Assembly: GCA_023634235.1 (NCBI GenBank)
Contig: JAMKCF010000008.1
Location: 13,235,676 to 13,299,675 of the forward strand
Reading direction: 5' to 3'
Source of the DNA: Pisaster brevispinus
Taxonomy: Eukaryota; Echinodermata; Asteroidea; Forcipulatida; Asteriidae
Length of the DNA: 64,000 nt
How positions within the stretch are numbered: position 1 is the stretch's first letter; each line of letters begins with the position of its first letter. The notes below the pieces were generated by a model. It did not search any database. It saw only the letters and a list, made by a program, of their open reading frames with translations, and had not been told where the DNA came from. This document shows, in pieces, positions 37,701 to 52,700 of this stretch. Position numbers and translations under genes: made by a program.

Positions 37701-40700
37701 ACAAAGTTCAATGCCCCTTCCTTTGGGGCTCACTTAAGAGAGACGTCCTTGTTTTTCTCAAATATACTAATCAGCCATAGAACTCATAATAAATTAAATT
37801 GATGTACAGTAACTACGTCTACTATAATTACCTTCAACAACATTCACAACAAAGCTGCAAGAGTTCTCATTTCCAGCAGCATCTGCGTAGCGGTACGTTA
37901 CGACAGTCTGCCCGGTGGGGAGGAAGTTACCCGAGTTGTGGCTGCTCTCAACCAGATTGAAGCTACCGGAGTTGTCGCTGACAGTTGGTTCGTTCCAGGT
38001 GATAATAGCTCCACCAGCACCGAACTGAACCACTTCGTTTTGGTTAGGGGGGCAAACAACCATAGGTGGTTCCGGATCGCCTAAAAAAGCGTTCAGAATA
38101 ATTGTAAGATTTCAATGCTGCTTGCTAAACAAAAACAAAATTACTACGGAAATAAACTCTTGCTAGGCAGGAGAATGTAGCACCATCATTAAATGAGTGA
38201 CTGCTTCCTTGCTTAATTTATTTGATAAGTCAAAAAGAAATTTTCTAATTGGGGCCTTTTTAATCAACAAGTAAGCTAAAAAAAGATAAATAAAAATTGA
38301 AGCCTAAGAACAAAGGTCATTTTTTATACAGCTGTAGTTTAGTCCATGTTCACCCTCCATACCCAAGCTTACAATAGTTTGAAAGAGACAGATCAGATAA
38401 AATGAGGTTGCTATTCAGCAACACCTTCGAATAGGATTGGAAAGAACCAAAATGACAAACACCTATGGAGCGCCATATGGTTGTGTAAAAAAAAGTGTTT
38501 GAGTTTACAGATCACATCGACGAAACAAAGACTAAGAACTTGGACATTTATTGGCGATCTCAATGATTTTGAAAGGGATGCAATAAGTAAGATAAGACAT
38601 GTATTATTACTTAAGTTGCTGTCAACAATATCTTCAAGGTGATATTGGAGTTTGTAAAAAATGGCCTTTGAATGAAAGCTTTCTGTTGTGTAAGAACTTA
38701 ATAGCTTGAGTGCTCAAACAATGTGGTCAGATCACCAGGGTTACAAGGCTGAGTAATTCATCAATAACACCAAAGCTATACAGTGGAAAATAGCTGAACC
38801 AATTAATTTTGATAAATGTTAACTGTCAGATGTTACACAAACCTTGCTCAGTAACAGTCACAGTGAATGTGCAGAAAGCTTGGTTGTTGGCAGCGTCGGT
38901 GAATGTGTAGGTAACCTGGGTCTGTGTTCCAGTGTTGAAGAAAGTTCCTGATTCTCTGGTCTGTGTGGTTGTGAATGCTCCAGAGTTATCAGTAACTGTG
39001 GGCTCATTCCAAGACACAGAGGTCCCCGTGCTCTGGAAGGGAACTGTGACTGAGACACTATCGGGGCATACTGAGACAACTGGAGGACTTGTATCACCTG
39101 AAAGTACAAGAAGAAACAGTGAGTTAAGAACAAGTTTAATTGAAATATTTTAATTTAGATTATGATAGATTAATTTGAGTAAACCATGTTTCCACTATTG
39201 TTAATAGTTATTGTTAAGTAAGGCTGGATATTCATGTGTCTGTCATTCATTGTATGTAATGCGTACTGCACAATGCTAATATGAAAATACATGCCATACA
39301 TACAATGCACAGAATTTTTACAGATAATGCAGTACAAAATACAGATACAGGGAATTTTTTGTGTTGCGTTTATTTTTACGCATTGCACATTGTGCATGAC
39401 GCCCAACACATGGATTTCTGGCCTACACGTAACAGTAACATTGACAGTGACAATAAAGGTAAAAGTAACAGAATCGTAATGATGGTGGAATCAGCAGTAC
39501 CAGAAATAGTAATAGCAGTAAAAAAAAGCAAATTAATAACCGCTATTGTTAGTGTATATGGGATTTAAGGTATTACATGATGAGGTATCATTGTATATTC
39601 GGTTTGCAGTAACACCCTGTGTATATCCTACTTTGCCGGGTAGATTTTTTTCTTGAGAACTTGTCTTGCTATTTATTCGACTGTCACAGAGTAGATTTTG
39701 GAATTGCTATGCTATTGTAGCAATAAAAACTCCTTGCAACAGTTACTTGAGAAGAAATCATTTCAAAAACATCATAAAAAACCTGTAACTATTAGTATAT
39801 ACCACATACATGGATCCCTGTCATTTGATTGGTTGAACACTCATCATGTGTCATTATTTATTTCACCATGTAAAAAACTGCTGCGACGCTCTAAAATTTA
39901 ACATAGGAGTTCTATATAAATAATTTTTACAACACTTCGGACACTTCACAGCGTTCCAAAATTATTGCTCCCCGCCCACTTGTCCAAACGAGGCATGGTC
40001 CTCTCACTGCGGCAAAGATTGGTGTCTACATGGAGTTGTCCACATTGTTGAAGACTTTTTAAAGACTTTTCAGAAAAAGGGTGGACGAGTTTCAGTGTCT
40101 TTTTTGTGAAAAAGAGTTTTCGTTCGTGCATTGACACAGAATATAGTCACTTGGTGAAATCTGGCTTTTCAATTTCCTCACCTCGTGAAATAAATAAATC
40201 CAGATTTCACCTCATGATTATATCCTGACCAACGCAGTCATAATGCATCCAATATTTGTATGTTAAAAAATTGACATGAATCAGATCTAAGACCAAAAAA
40301 AGCTCTCTTAAAAACGTACCTTGCTCAACGATCCTAACAGTAAAGGCGCAGATGGCTTCATTGCCAGCAGCATCGGAAAAGGTGTAAGTTACTATTGTGT
40401 TTGATCCAGCTGTAAAGAAGGACCCCGATGTTCGGTCTTGGGTCATGGTGAAAGCCCCGGAGTTGTCCAAGACGACAGGCTCAGTCCACGAGACGGAGGT
40501 GCCACCGGAGAGGAAGGTCACAAACTCGGTGATGTCATTGGGGCAGAGTGTCACCACGGGAGGTACAGTGTCACCTGAAAGGGAAACAAGAGATATTACC
40601 ATTTGGTGCTCAAAATGGGGTGTTGGGGTGCGATAGTTTGAAACTTATGCACGCAAGTTCTAAACTTGCGTAATGAGCTACTTGGCCGCCCGACACGGAC

Positions 40701-43700
40701 ACAAATTCAATGCAGAGATGAGATGAGATGAGCTGAGGCTAAACTATCAGATTCGTTCTTAACTTTTAAAGATTCTTTGATGATTTTAACGGAAAGATAT
40801 TTACAAATGGGAATAACTGGGTCTTAAACAGCTGTTTAAAACCTTGCAGCTCGGTCCTTTATAACACGGTCATAACCCTGCCGGTTTTAAAGCTGAGTGA
40901 CCACTTTTTATTCCCTTATTATCGACCAGTTGGAGTGGCACGGATGTCTGAAGGGTGCAGGTTCAACTCCACTTGTCCTCGTTCAACACAAAATTCAAAA
41001 GATATGCAAGTACCCACCTAGTTGGTTAATTGTCACAGTGAAAGTACAGAATGCCTGGTTGTTGGCTGCATCTGTGAAAGTGTATGTCACAGGAGTCTGG
41101 GTATTGGTAGCAAAGAAGTCACCAGAAGTGTGGGTAGATGTGGTGGTCAAGGCCCCAGAGTTATCCGTGGCCACTGGCTCGTTCCAGCTGATGGTGGTAC
41201 CGCTGCTCTGGAAAGGAACAGAGACGACAATGTTGTCTGGACAGAGCGTGACAACTGGTGATGTATTGTCTCCTAAATAAGGAAAGAACAGAGGATTTTA
41301 TTCAGAACAGAAGTAACAATTGCATGGTGGATATTTAAATTTGTCCACAAGACAAGAACTGCATACTTGGTTCTTTTCAGAGTCCTGTGTTAAACAAAAA
41401 TAAAATCCACAGGTACACTACTCAAACCTACAACCCCCCCCCCCCCCCCCCCCGATATAGAGCAGATGTTTCACCACTACACAACCCCTGCCATCTAGAG
41501 AAGATATCTCACCACTACAGAAAATATGGCTTAAAACATTTCTGCTAAGCAAAAACAAGCACGATACCAGTCACAGTTGGTACAAGTGAAATGGTATTTT
41601 AGTTGGTAACCTTATTCTGGTAAGAATAATTTTGTTCTTTGCTTCTTTTTTTGTGCTTAAATTGGGCCCAGAACTTGCGTCTGGTACACGACACACTCCA
41701 CTTGGACCAAGTGATTCACTACAACAGCTTACCTTCCTGAATGACCCTGACAACAAATGAACGCGTAGCTTGGTTTCCAGCTGCATCAGTAAATGTGTAG
41801 GTGACCTGAGAGTCACCAACAGAAAAGATTGATCCTCGACTAATCTTCCATCTTGCTATCACTAACCCCTACATTACCTTCCAATTAATTGTTTCAATTA
41901 TTACCTTGTTGGATAACTCTCACAAGGAATGTACAAGTAGCTTGGTTTCCAGCTGCATCAGTAAATGTGTAGGTGACCTGAGAGTCACCAACAGCAAAGA
42001 ATGATCCTGAGGTACGTGTCTGTGTGGTATCAAAGGCACCAGAGTTATCAACCACAGTTGGCTCGGTCCATGTCACTGTTGTGCCAGAGGTCAGGAAGGG
42101 CACAAAGTCTGTGCTATCTTGTGGGCAGAAGGTCACAACAGGTGGAACGGTATCACCTGTAAATAGAGAAGCAAAGTGGAAAATCTAATTGATGATACTT
42201 GAAAAACCCATACAAAAAGTCATAATATACATCATTGTTGTCGTGACGTAGAGCAGTTAAGGGCACCAGACTCAAACTCTGGTGTTTCTGATCAGTGGAG
42301 TGTGGGTTCCAGTCCCAGTCTTGACACTCATGTCCAAGCAAGACACTTAATCATTATTGCTTTGTCCTTCGAATGGGACATAAAGCCATAGGTCCTGCAT
42401 ACTAGGATTGGTAGAGCACTTAAAATAACCAAGAATATATATCGTGGAAGAGCTCTACTTGGTTTTTCTGGTGCACATAGCGAGCACCCTTGTTTACAGG
42501 TTTCCCCAGGCTTGCGATTTACAGTGAAGTTCACTTATGAGGCGTTCTTGGTTTTATTACCAGAAATTAAAAATAATAAAGTATTGTAGAATACACCATG
42601 TGTTTTTTGAAAAGGTACTTTATGCGTGTCTGAAAAGACTGTGCAAGTCTTTGCGCATATTGATAGCGAGAAAACAAATCTTTTTAAATCTACCCAAAGC
42701 AAGTTGTACAAATACTATTTCAATGTTTAGATAATACAAATAATTTGTTAAAGTTAACATTGAAACCAACTTGGGACAAGGATGCTTATTTTAAGGAAAC
42801 CCATTTGCCAATCACGCCCGAATTGGTGCGACCATTACACAGACTATCACAGTCTCCAAACAAAAAATGAACAAAACCTGAAGTAGTCTTAAATTTCACT
42901 GCACTGTGATGGCAATAACCAGAAATGAAAAGAATGCAAAGTCTCTAGCTTCGGACGCCAACTTACCCAAGGGTACTACAGTGACGGTAAAGGAGCAAGA
43001 GGCCTGGTTGTTGGCTGCATCCGTGAATGTGTACGTGACTGCGGTCTGTGTGTTACTTGTAAAAAAGGCGCCCGATTGGCGTGTCTGATCGATGGTGAAT
43101 GCTCCAGAGTTGTCTGTTACAACCGGCTCATTCCAGGAGACTGTTGTACCAGAGCTCAGGAATGGCACAGTGACGGAAGTGCTCTCGGGGCAGTTCGCCA
43201 CCATTGGTGGTGTCATGTCAGCTGTTTAAGATTTATACAAAGAGAAGACCCTTTTACCATAGGGAAATGCAATGAGTTCGTACAACAAGGTTGTGAATTA
43301 TTATGGGGGGTAAAGGTTAATTTTGTATTCTGTGTACATCAAGCTCTTTAGGGAAACATTTAACTTTGTTGCAGTTATAAAAGTTGTGCCTGGAAGTTTC
43401 AGCTTCTCTTTACATGATCTAATATCATGCCATAAAAGTGTTCATGCATTTCTTTCGAGACTATGCAAAGAGCATACTTGGACGGACCTACATTTTCAAA
43501 TGAGTATCTTTAATGTTGTGTAAGTGTAATAAATGTTGGCGCTTTCCCATCAAGTGACGCTGTATCTGATGTTGACTTTTCGTTAAAATGAAAGGTGTAT
43601 TCGTGGTAATACAGATTCAAGTGTGGTAACTATGCTGGACTATTTTCACTTGTGTTATTTTAACAGAGGAGTGGTGGGGAAATAGAACAACCGAAATATG

Positions 43701-46700
43701 ACCCTTTTTGACCATGTGGATCAGGGGTTTCGAAATAAAGGATATTTTTTTCAGCTCCTTTGGGTAGCACAACATCTTTGTATTTGTTTCCTCAGTGTGT
43801 TCTGTAAGCCCAAACACTTTATTGTACACAAACATATGACACTCTGTGTGAGTGTTTGGCATTTCAGATCTTTCCACTCCAATTTGAAGGGATTGCATAA
43901 TAGCAACCTTGTTATATTTTACTATCATTAGAAAGATCTGATCTTTCTCCTTCAATCAATAGTAAGTTTGGGTATGGAGGGTGAACAGAGCAGAAATTCA
44001 GCATTTTGAAAAAGTACCTTTGTGCTCAGGCTTGAGTGCTGTTTTTGTGTGTTATCTTGGTCGTCTAAAGTCGCCATTTGGGCTCAAGCAGGGTGTAGTG
44101 AACAGTCAACTAAATGCCATTTTGGGCTCAAGCAGGGTGTAGTGAACAGTCAACTAAATGCCATTTTGGGCTCAAGCAGGGTGTAGTGAACAGTCAACTA
44201 AATGCCATTTTGGGCTCAAGCAGGGTGTAGTGAACATTCAACTACAGTCACCATTTGGGCTCAAGCAGGGTGTAGTGAACAGTCAACTAAATGCCAATTA
44301 AGCTCAAGCAGGGCGTAGTGAACAGTCAACTACTTGCCATTTGGGCTCAAGCAGGGTGTAGTGAACATTCAACTACAGTCACCATTTGGGCTCAAGCAGG
44401 GTGAAGTGAACAGTCAACTAAATGCCAATTAAGCTCAAGCAGGGCGTAGTGAACAGTCAACTAAATGCCATTTGGGCTCAAGCAGGGTGTAGTGAACATT
44501 CAACTTAAGTCGCCATTAGGCCTCAAGCAGGGTGTAGTGAACATTCAACTTAAGTCGCCATTGCGGCTGAAAGGGTTTATTGACATAAACAACCACTTAC
44601 TTTGTTGGATTACTCTGACGGTAAATGTACAAGCAGCTTCATTGCCAGCTGCATCCCTGAACGTGTAAGAGACAATGGTGCTCATGTCACTTGGAAAGAA
44701 GGACCCTGACGTTATCGTCTGAGTGGTCTCAAATGAACCCGAATTGTCACTGACAACCGGCTCAGTCCATGTGATTGCCCTTCCATTGGTGAGGAAGGTA
44801 ACTACCTCTGTAATGTCACTTGGGCAGCTGGTGACGACTGGTGGAATAGTATCACCTGATGAGGAAATATACCAGATGTAGTAGTTAGATAACCCATTTA
44901 AACCCAAGCCTTGATTGCAAGGCTGTCTTGGGCCGTCCCATTTGCCCCGATGTGATAGTCCACGCCTGTACTCACAACTAATAGTGTTACACTTTTCCAG
45001 TATCATTACCGTCTACTCTTCGCTTGTTTTGTACTGCTATATTTTTGCCCAAATGATTCTGTCCTTTCTTATTGTGAGTACGGAAATAAATGTTACAGTG
45101 AATTGAATTGGAGTTCGTAGGACAATTACACACACACACGCAAAGAGTCTACACATGGAATCCGCCAGGAGGCCAGACTTAATGCAACTGTAATCCTCCT
45201 GTTTGTTTGTAAAGACTAGAGCAGTAGTTGCACTTTTAAAAGTATTATTTAGTACTACTATTTCCAATGTTAATCTGCAAGTGATTAATAGGTAATATTT
45301 TCTTGCCACTTCACCACTGAACAGATTGACGATCTAACTTCAGCTGCAGACAAGTTGGTACGGGACGTCAAAGCTATTTTTCGGCTATAATTCTGTGTTT
45401 GTTGGTTTGCCTGAGCACTGCATATTTATATTTAAATAGCCAATCAAAACATGGTTACATTAGGCTATTTAAATAATCGCAAAACCCGAAAATGAACAGT
45501 TGCGCCCAGCCTGTCATCCTGATGGACTCCTTACATAGCATCAGTGTACTGCGTTTGCCTGGACATTATGTGGACAGACTCTGTGTCAAATAAGAGAGCC
45601 TTGCAGTCAAGGCTATTTACTCCCAAATCCATGAATGTTTTTTTGCAAGAAGCAGTCCAAAATCTATTAAAATTTTCCACTTTATGGTGAACCAGGAATC
45701 ACTTTTTTGGACTTAGGTGACATCAATAAACAGGAGCCAAAATTCATAGAGCTGCCTTAGCACAAAAAGTAGCTAAGCACAATAAAATTGTGCATGTCAC
45801 ACGTACAATTTATGTCTGGTATCCTGCTCATTTCTGCTTTGCAGAAAAATTGTAAGTAATATTTTCTGCTCAAGCAGCTGTATGAAAATGGGTCCTGGCC
45901 TTGTGCTAAGAGTGGAAAAGTTAAGGGTACAGTACCATAAACATCAACACATAATAAATCCATGAACAAGATATCAGGAGATTTTCCAAATACAAACCTA
46001 ATGGTACTACAGTCACAGTGAATGTGCAGAAAGCTTGATTGTTGGCAGCGTCGGTGAATGTGTAGGTAACCTGGGTCTGTGTCCCACTGTTGAAGAAAGT
46101 TCCTGATTCTCTGGTCTGTGTGGTTGTGAATGCTCCAGAGTTATCAGTAACTGTGGGCTCATTCCAAGACACAGTGGTCCCTGTGCTCTGGAAGGGAACT
46201 GTCACCGAGGTGCTCTCTGGACAAACTGCAACAACTGGGGCTTCATTATCTCCTGTTGAATAAAACAGAAACAAACAATTTTTGTTATCCAAACAAGAAG
46301 CCTAGATGCACGACAAAAACAAGCCCAGGCTGGACTTCCAGCCATTGCATACAAAATGACAGAGGCTAGGGTGTAAAGGTCAATGCAATTGCGAAAAAAC
46401 TCTCATTAAAATATTTTCACATTTATAACTGATGAAGGAAGCTGAATCTTTGCTCAAATATTATTTGTATCTGGAATTCCAAGGCTGCTGGGTTCAGAAT
46501 TATTAATTTTCTTTAAAAAAGTAAAAATATGAACAAATTATATTTGCATTGTAGAGTAACTCTGTACTCAGGGTATCAGTACAGTGAGATGTAAACGTCC
46601 GACCAGGGCTAGACAAAAAATTACATTTAAATCAACAACAAAAATTTGATGGTCTGGTCTTTATTTCAACATTCTTCCATTTTGTTACTATTAACCCCCA

Positions 46701-49700
46701 AAATAATTCAAAACTAATTGTTAAATGTTTACCTTGCTGGATAACTCTCACAAGGAATGTACAAGTAGCTTGGTTTCCAGCAGCATCAGCAAATGTGTAG
46801 GTGACCTGAGAGTCACCAACAGCAAAGAACGATCCTGAGGTACGTGTCTGTGTGGTATCAAAGGCACCAGAGTTATCAACTACAGTTGGCTCGGTCCATG
46901 TCACTGTTGTGCCAGGGGTCAGGAATGTGACAAATGTGGTGATGTCGTCTGGGCAGGAGGTAACAACTGGAGCTGAAGTGTCACCTATGAGGAAAAACAA
47001 ATAAAATAACAGGAAATAGGGATTGGATTTTTTTTTTTAATACCTTGTACTAGGTTCGAATATATAATAAAGTATGATAAACAATTTTTTGTTTACTTTA
47101 AACAGTTAATATCTTGTAGTCTTTGCTCCTAATGCTTACCTAATGGTACTACAGTAACAGTGAATGTGCAGAAAGCTTGGTTGTTGGCAGCGTCGGTGAA
47201 TGTGTAGGTAACCTGGGTCTGTGTCCCACTGTTGAAGAAAGTTCCTGATTCTCTGGTCTGTGTGGTTGTGAATGCTCCAGAGTTATCAGTAACTGTGGGT
47301 TCATTCCAAGACACAGAGGTCCCTGTGCTCTGGAAGGGAACTGTCACTGAGGTGCTCTCTGGACAAACTGCAACAACTGGGGCTTCATTATCTCCTATGA
47401 ATTTGAATAGAAAGAAACAATACTATACAAATATCGCAAAAAAGAATGGACAGGCTGCAAATATTGATTGTCATTATGTCCACCTAAATGGGAAACAAGT
47501 TTGAGCTTTTGAAGGTTTCACCATACCATTACAGAATTTCGGCCGCAGCTCACGGCTGAGGTTCTGTAAATCGCGGTAAATGTCCACTAAATTTTCTCAC
47601 ACGGCAACATCAAATCTCAAAGCCAACTATGAAAACCTTTGCTGTTTTTCCCTTGACATGGTCTTAATGTGGCAACAATATTTCCAAAGGAAATTTTTTT
47701 TTTCAAAAAGCTCAAAAAAGTTCTGGAAAATAATATTGCAGGTGGACACAGTCAATGTTTCAGAACACCAATGTGAAGTGGTTTATAATTGTGATTGTCG
47801 AGATGGGCTTAGCTAATCTTCCATCTTGCTATCACTAAACCCCTACAATACCTTCCAATTAAATGCTTCAATGATTACCTTGTTGGATAACTCTCACAAG
47901 GAATGTACAAGTAGCTTGGTTTCCAGCAGCATCAGCAAATGTGTAGGTGACCTGAGAGTCACCAACAGCAAAGAATGCTCCTGAGGTACGTGTCTGTGTG
48001 GTATCAAAGGCTCCAGAGTTATCAACTACAGTTGGCTCGGTCCATGTCACTGTTGTTCCAGGGGTCAGGAATGTGACAAATGTGGTGATGTCGTCTGGGC
48101 AGGAGGTCACAACTGGAGCTGAAGTGTCACCTATGAGGAAAAACAAATGGAATAAAAGAAACAAGTATTAGATTTGAAATATTAAGATAAGTCGTGTTTG
48201 ATAAACAACTGCTTCGCAAGCTAGTCTGTTTCATGACATCTGATCGAGGAGGTCCAAAAATAAAATGCTTCTTGGGGATTACAAGACCAACCCACGCATT
48301 AAGCTTTGAGTTGGTGTGCCAAGTTTTTCTTGCATCATTGCCCGTACACCCATGCTTATGGATCCAGTTTGTGGGGTCCTCCATTGTTCAACCGAATGGA
48401 GGCAATATTGTCCTTTTTGTTATAAGTCCCGATTTGAATGTGTATACCTACGTACCCACAGAAGGATATTTAAAAAACAATATGCCCCTTATGTGGCTTC
48501 ACCAAATGCAGGGCATGTTTCCTTTATATCAGATTAGTACTTTAATCAATCAATAATCTGAAGAAATTATTCCAAATACCAACCTAATGGTACTACAGTC
48601 ACAGTGAATGTGCAGAAAGCTTGGTTGTTGGCAGCGTCGGTGAATGTGTAGGTAACCTGGGTCTGTGTCCCACTGTTGAAGAAAGTTCCTGATTCTCTGG
48701 TCTGTGTGGTTGTGAATGCTCCAGAGTTATCAGTAACTGTGGGTTCATTCCAAGACACAGAGGTCCCTGTGCTCTGGAAGGGAACTGTCACTGAGGTGCT
48801 CTCTGGACAAACTGCAACAACTGGGGCTTCATTATCTCCTATGAATTTGAATAGAAAGAAACAATACTATACAAATATGGCAAAAAAGAATGGACAGGCT
48901 GCAAATATTGATTGTCATTATGTCCACCTAAATGGGAAACAAGTTTGAGCTTTTGAAGGTTTCACCATACCATTACAGAATTTCGGCCGCAGCTCACGGC
49001 TGAGGTTCTGTTAATCGCGGTACATGTCCACTAAATTTTCTCGCACGGCAACATCAAATCTCAAAGCCAACTATGAAAACCTTTGCTGTTTTTCCCTTGA
49101 CATGGTCTTAATGTGGCAACAATATTTCCAAAGGAAATTTTTTTTTCAAAAAGCTCAAAAAAGTTCTGGAAAATAATATTGCAGGTGGACACAGTCAATG
49201 TTTCAGAACACCAATGTGAAGTGGTTTATAATTGTGCTTGTCGAGATGGGCTTAGCTAATCTTCCATCTTGCTATCACTAAACCCCTACAATACCTTCCA
49301 ATTAAATGCTTCAATGATTACCTTGTTGGATAACTCTCACAAGGAATGTACAAGTAGCTTGGTTTCCAGCAGCATCAGCAAATGTGTAGGTGACCTGAGA
49401 GTCACCAACAGCAAAGAATGCTCCTGAGGTACGTGTCTGTGTGGTATCAAAGGCTCCAGAGTTATCAACTACAGTTGGCTCGGTCCATGTCACTGTTGTG
49501 CCAGGGGTCAGGAATGTGACAAATGTGGTGATGTCGTCTGGGCAAAAGGTCACAACTGGAGCTGAAGTGTCACCTATGAGGAAAAACAAATGGAATAAAA
49601 GAAACAAGTATTAGATTTGAAATATTAAGATAAGTCGTGTTTGATAAACAACTGCTTCGCAAGCTAGTCTGTTTCATGACATCTGATCGAGAGTGTCCAA

Positions 49701-52700
49701 AAACAAAATGCTTCTTGGAAGACCAACCCACGCATTCAGTTTTGAGTTGGTGTGCTAAGTTTTTCTTGCATCATTGACCGTACACCCATGCTTATGGATC
49801 CAGTTTGTGGGGTCCTCCATTGTTCAACCGAATGGAGGACATATTGTCCTTTTTGTAATAGGTCCCGATTTGAATGTGTATACCTACGTACCCACAGAAG
49901 GATATTTAAAAAACAATATGCCCTTATGTGGCTTCACCAAATGCAGGGCATGTTTCCTTTATATCAGATTAGTACTTTAATCAATCAATAATCTGAAGAA
50001 ATTATTCCAAATACCAACCTAATGGTACTACAGTCACAGTGAATGTGCAGAAAGCTTGGTTGTTGGCAGCGTCGGTGAATGTGTAGGTAACCTGGGTCTG
50101 TGTCCCACTGTTGAAGAAAGTTCCTGATTCTCTGGTCTGTGTGGTTGTGAATGCTCCAGAGTTATCAGTAACTGTGGGTTCATTCCAAGACACAGAGGTC
50201 CCTGTGCTCTGGAAGGAAACTGTCACCGAGGTGCTCTCTGGACAAACTGCAACAACTGGGGCTTCATTATCTCCTATGAATTTGAATAGAAAGAAACAAT
50301 ACTATACAAATATGGCAAAAAAGAATGGACAGGCTGCAAATATTGATTGTCATTATGTCCACCTAAATGGGAAACAAGTTTGAGCTTTTGAAGGTTTCAC
50401 CATACCATTACAGATTTTCGGCCGCAGCTCACGGCTGAGGTTCTGTTAATCGCGGTACATGTCCACTAAATTTTCTCACACGGCAACATCAAATCTCAAA
50501 GCCAACTATGAAAACCTTTGCTGTTTTTCCCTTGACATGGTTTTATTGTGGCAACAATATTTCCAAAGGAAATTTTTTTTTCAAAAAGCTCAAAAAAGTT
50601 CTGGAAAATAATATTGCAGGTGGACACAGTCAATGTTTCAGAACACCAATGTGAAGTGGTTTATAATTGTGATTGTCGAGATGGGCTTAGCTAATCTTCC
50701 ATCTTGCTATCACTAAACCCCTACAATACCTTCCAATTAAATGCTTCAATGATTACCTTGTTGGATAACTCTCACAAGGAATGTACAAGTAGCTTGGTTT
50801 CCAGCAGCATCAGCAAATGTGTAGGTGACCTGAGAGTCACCAACAGCAAAGAATGCTCCTGAGGTACGTGTCTGTGTGGTATCAAAGGCTCCAGAGTTAT
50901 CAACTACAGTTGGCTCGGTCCATGTCACTGTTGTTCCAGGGGTCAGGAATGTGACAAATGTGGTGATGTCGTCTGGGCAAAAGGTCACAACTGGAGCTGA
51001 AGTGTCACCTATGAGGAAAAACAAATGGATAAAAGAAACAAGTATTAGATTTGAAATATTAAGATAAGTCGTGTTTGATAAACAACTGCTTCGCAAGCTA
51101 GTCTGTTTCATGACATCTGATCGAGAGTGTCCAAAAACAAAATGCTTCTTGGAAGACCAACCCACGCATTCAGTTTTGAGTTGGTGTGCTAAGTTTTTCT
51201 TGCATCATTGCCCGTACACCCATGCTTATGGATCCAGTTTGTGGGGTCCTCCATTGTTCAACCGAATGGAGGACATATTGTCCTTTTTGTTATAGGTCCC
51301 GATTTGAATGTGTATACCTACGTACCCACAGAAGGATATTTAAAAAACAATATGCCCCTTATGTGGCTTCACCAAATGCAGGGCATGTTTCCTTTATATC
51401 AGATTAGTACTTTAATCAATCAATAATCTGAAGAAATTATTCCAAATACCAACCTAATGGTACTACAGTCACAGTGAATGTGCAGAAAGCTTGGTTGTTG
51501 GCAGCGTCGGTGAATGTGTAGGTAACCTGGGTCTGTGTCCCACTGTTGAAGAAAGTTCCTGATTCTCTGGTCTGTGTGGTTGTGAATGCTCCAGAGTTAT
51601 CAGTAACTGTGGGTTCATTCCAAGACACAGAGGTCCCTGTGCTCTGGAAGGGAACTGTCACTGAGGTGCTCTCTGGACAAACTGCAACAACTGGGGCTTC
51701 ATTATCTCCTATGAATTTGAATAGAAAGAAACAATACTATACAAATATGGCAAAAAAGAATGGACAGGCTGCAAATATTGATTGTCATTATGTCCACCTA
51801 AATGGGAAACAAGTTTGAGCTTTTGAAGGTTTCACCATACCATTACAGATTTTCGGCCGCAGCTCACGGCTGAGGTTCTGTAAATCGCGGTAAATGTCCA
51901 CTAAATTTTCTCACACGGCAACATCAAATCTCAAAGCCAACTATGAAAACCTTTGCTGTTTTTCCCTTGACATGGTCTTAATGTGGCAACAATATTTCCA
52001 AAGGAAATTTTTTTTTTCAAAAAGCTCAAAAAAGTTCTGGAAAATAATATTGCAGGTGGACACAGTCAATGTTTCAGAACACCAATGTGAAGTGGTTTAT
52101 AATTGTGATTGTCGAGATGGGCTTAGCTAATCTTCCATCTTGCTATCACTAAACCCCTACAATACCTTCCAATTAAATGCTTCAATGATTACCTTGTTGG
52201 ATAACTCTCACAAGGAATGTACAAGTAGCTTGGTTTCCAGCAGCATCAGCAAATGTGTAGGTGACCTGAGAGTCGCCAACAGCAAAGAATGCTCCTGAGG
52301 TACGTGTCTGTGTGGTATCAAAGGCTCCAGAGTTATCAACTACAGTTGGCTCGGTCCATGTCACTGTTGTTCCAGGGGTCAGGAATGTGACAAATGTGGT
52401 GATGTCGTCTGGGCAGGAGGTCACAACTGGAGCTGAAGTGTCACCTATGAGGAAAAACAAATGGAATAAAAGAAACAAGTATTAGATTTGAAATATTAAG
52501 ATAAGTCGTGTTTGATAAACAACTGCTTCGCAAGCTAGTCTGTTTCATGACATCTGATCGAGAGTGTCCAAAAACAAAATGCTTCTTGGAAGACCAACCC
52601 ACGCATTCAGTTTTGAGTTGGTGTGCCAAGTTTTTCTTGCATCATTGACCATACACCCATCCTTATGGATCCAGTTTGTGGGGTCCTCCATTGTTCAACC

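Noticed and set aside
41571..41819. Minus-strand open frame of 82 codons near the HYR relic
   Set aside because: It is in the wrong frame relative to the relic and arises by chance.
44082..44570. Regular repeats that could suggest a CRISPR array
   Set aside because: Eukaryotic intron; units are head to tail without unique spacers, so this is a minisatellite.
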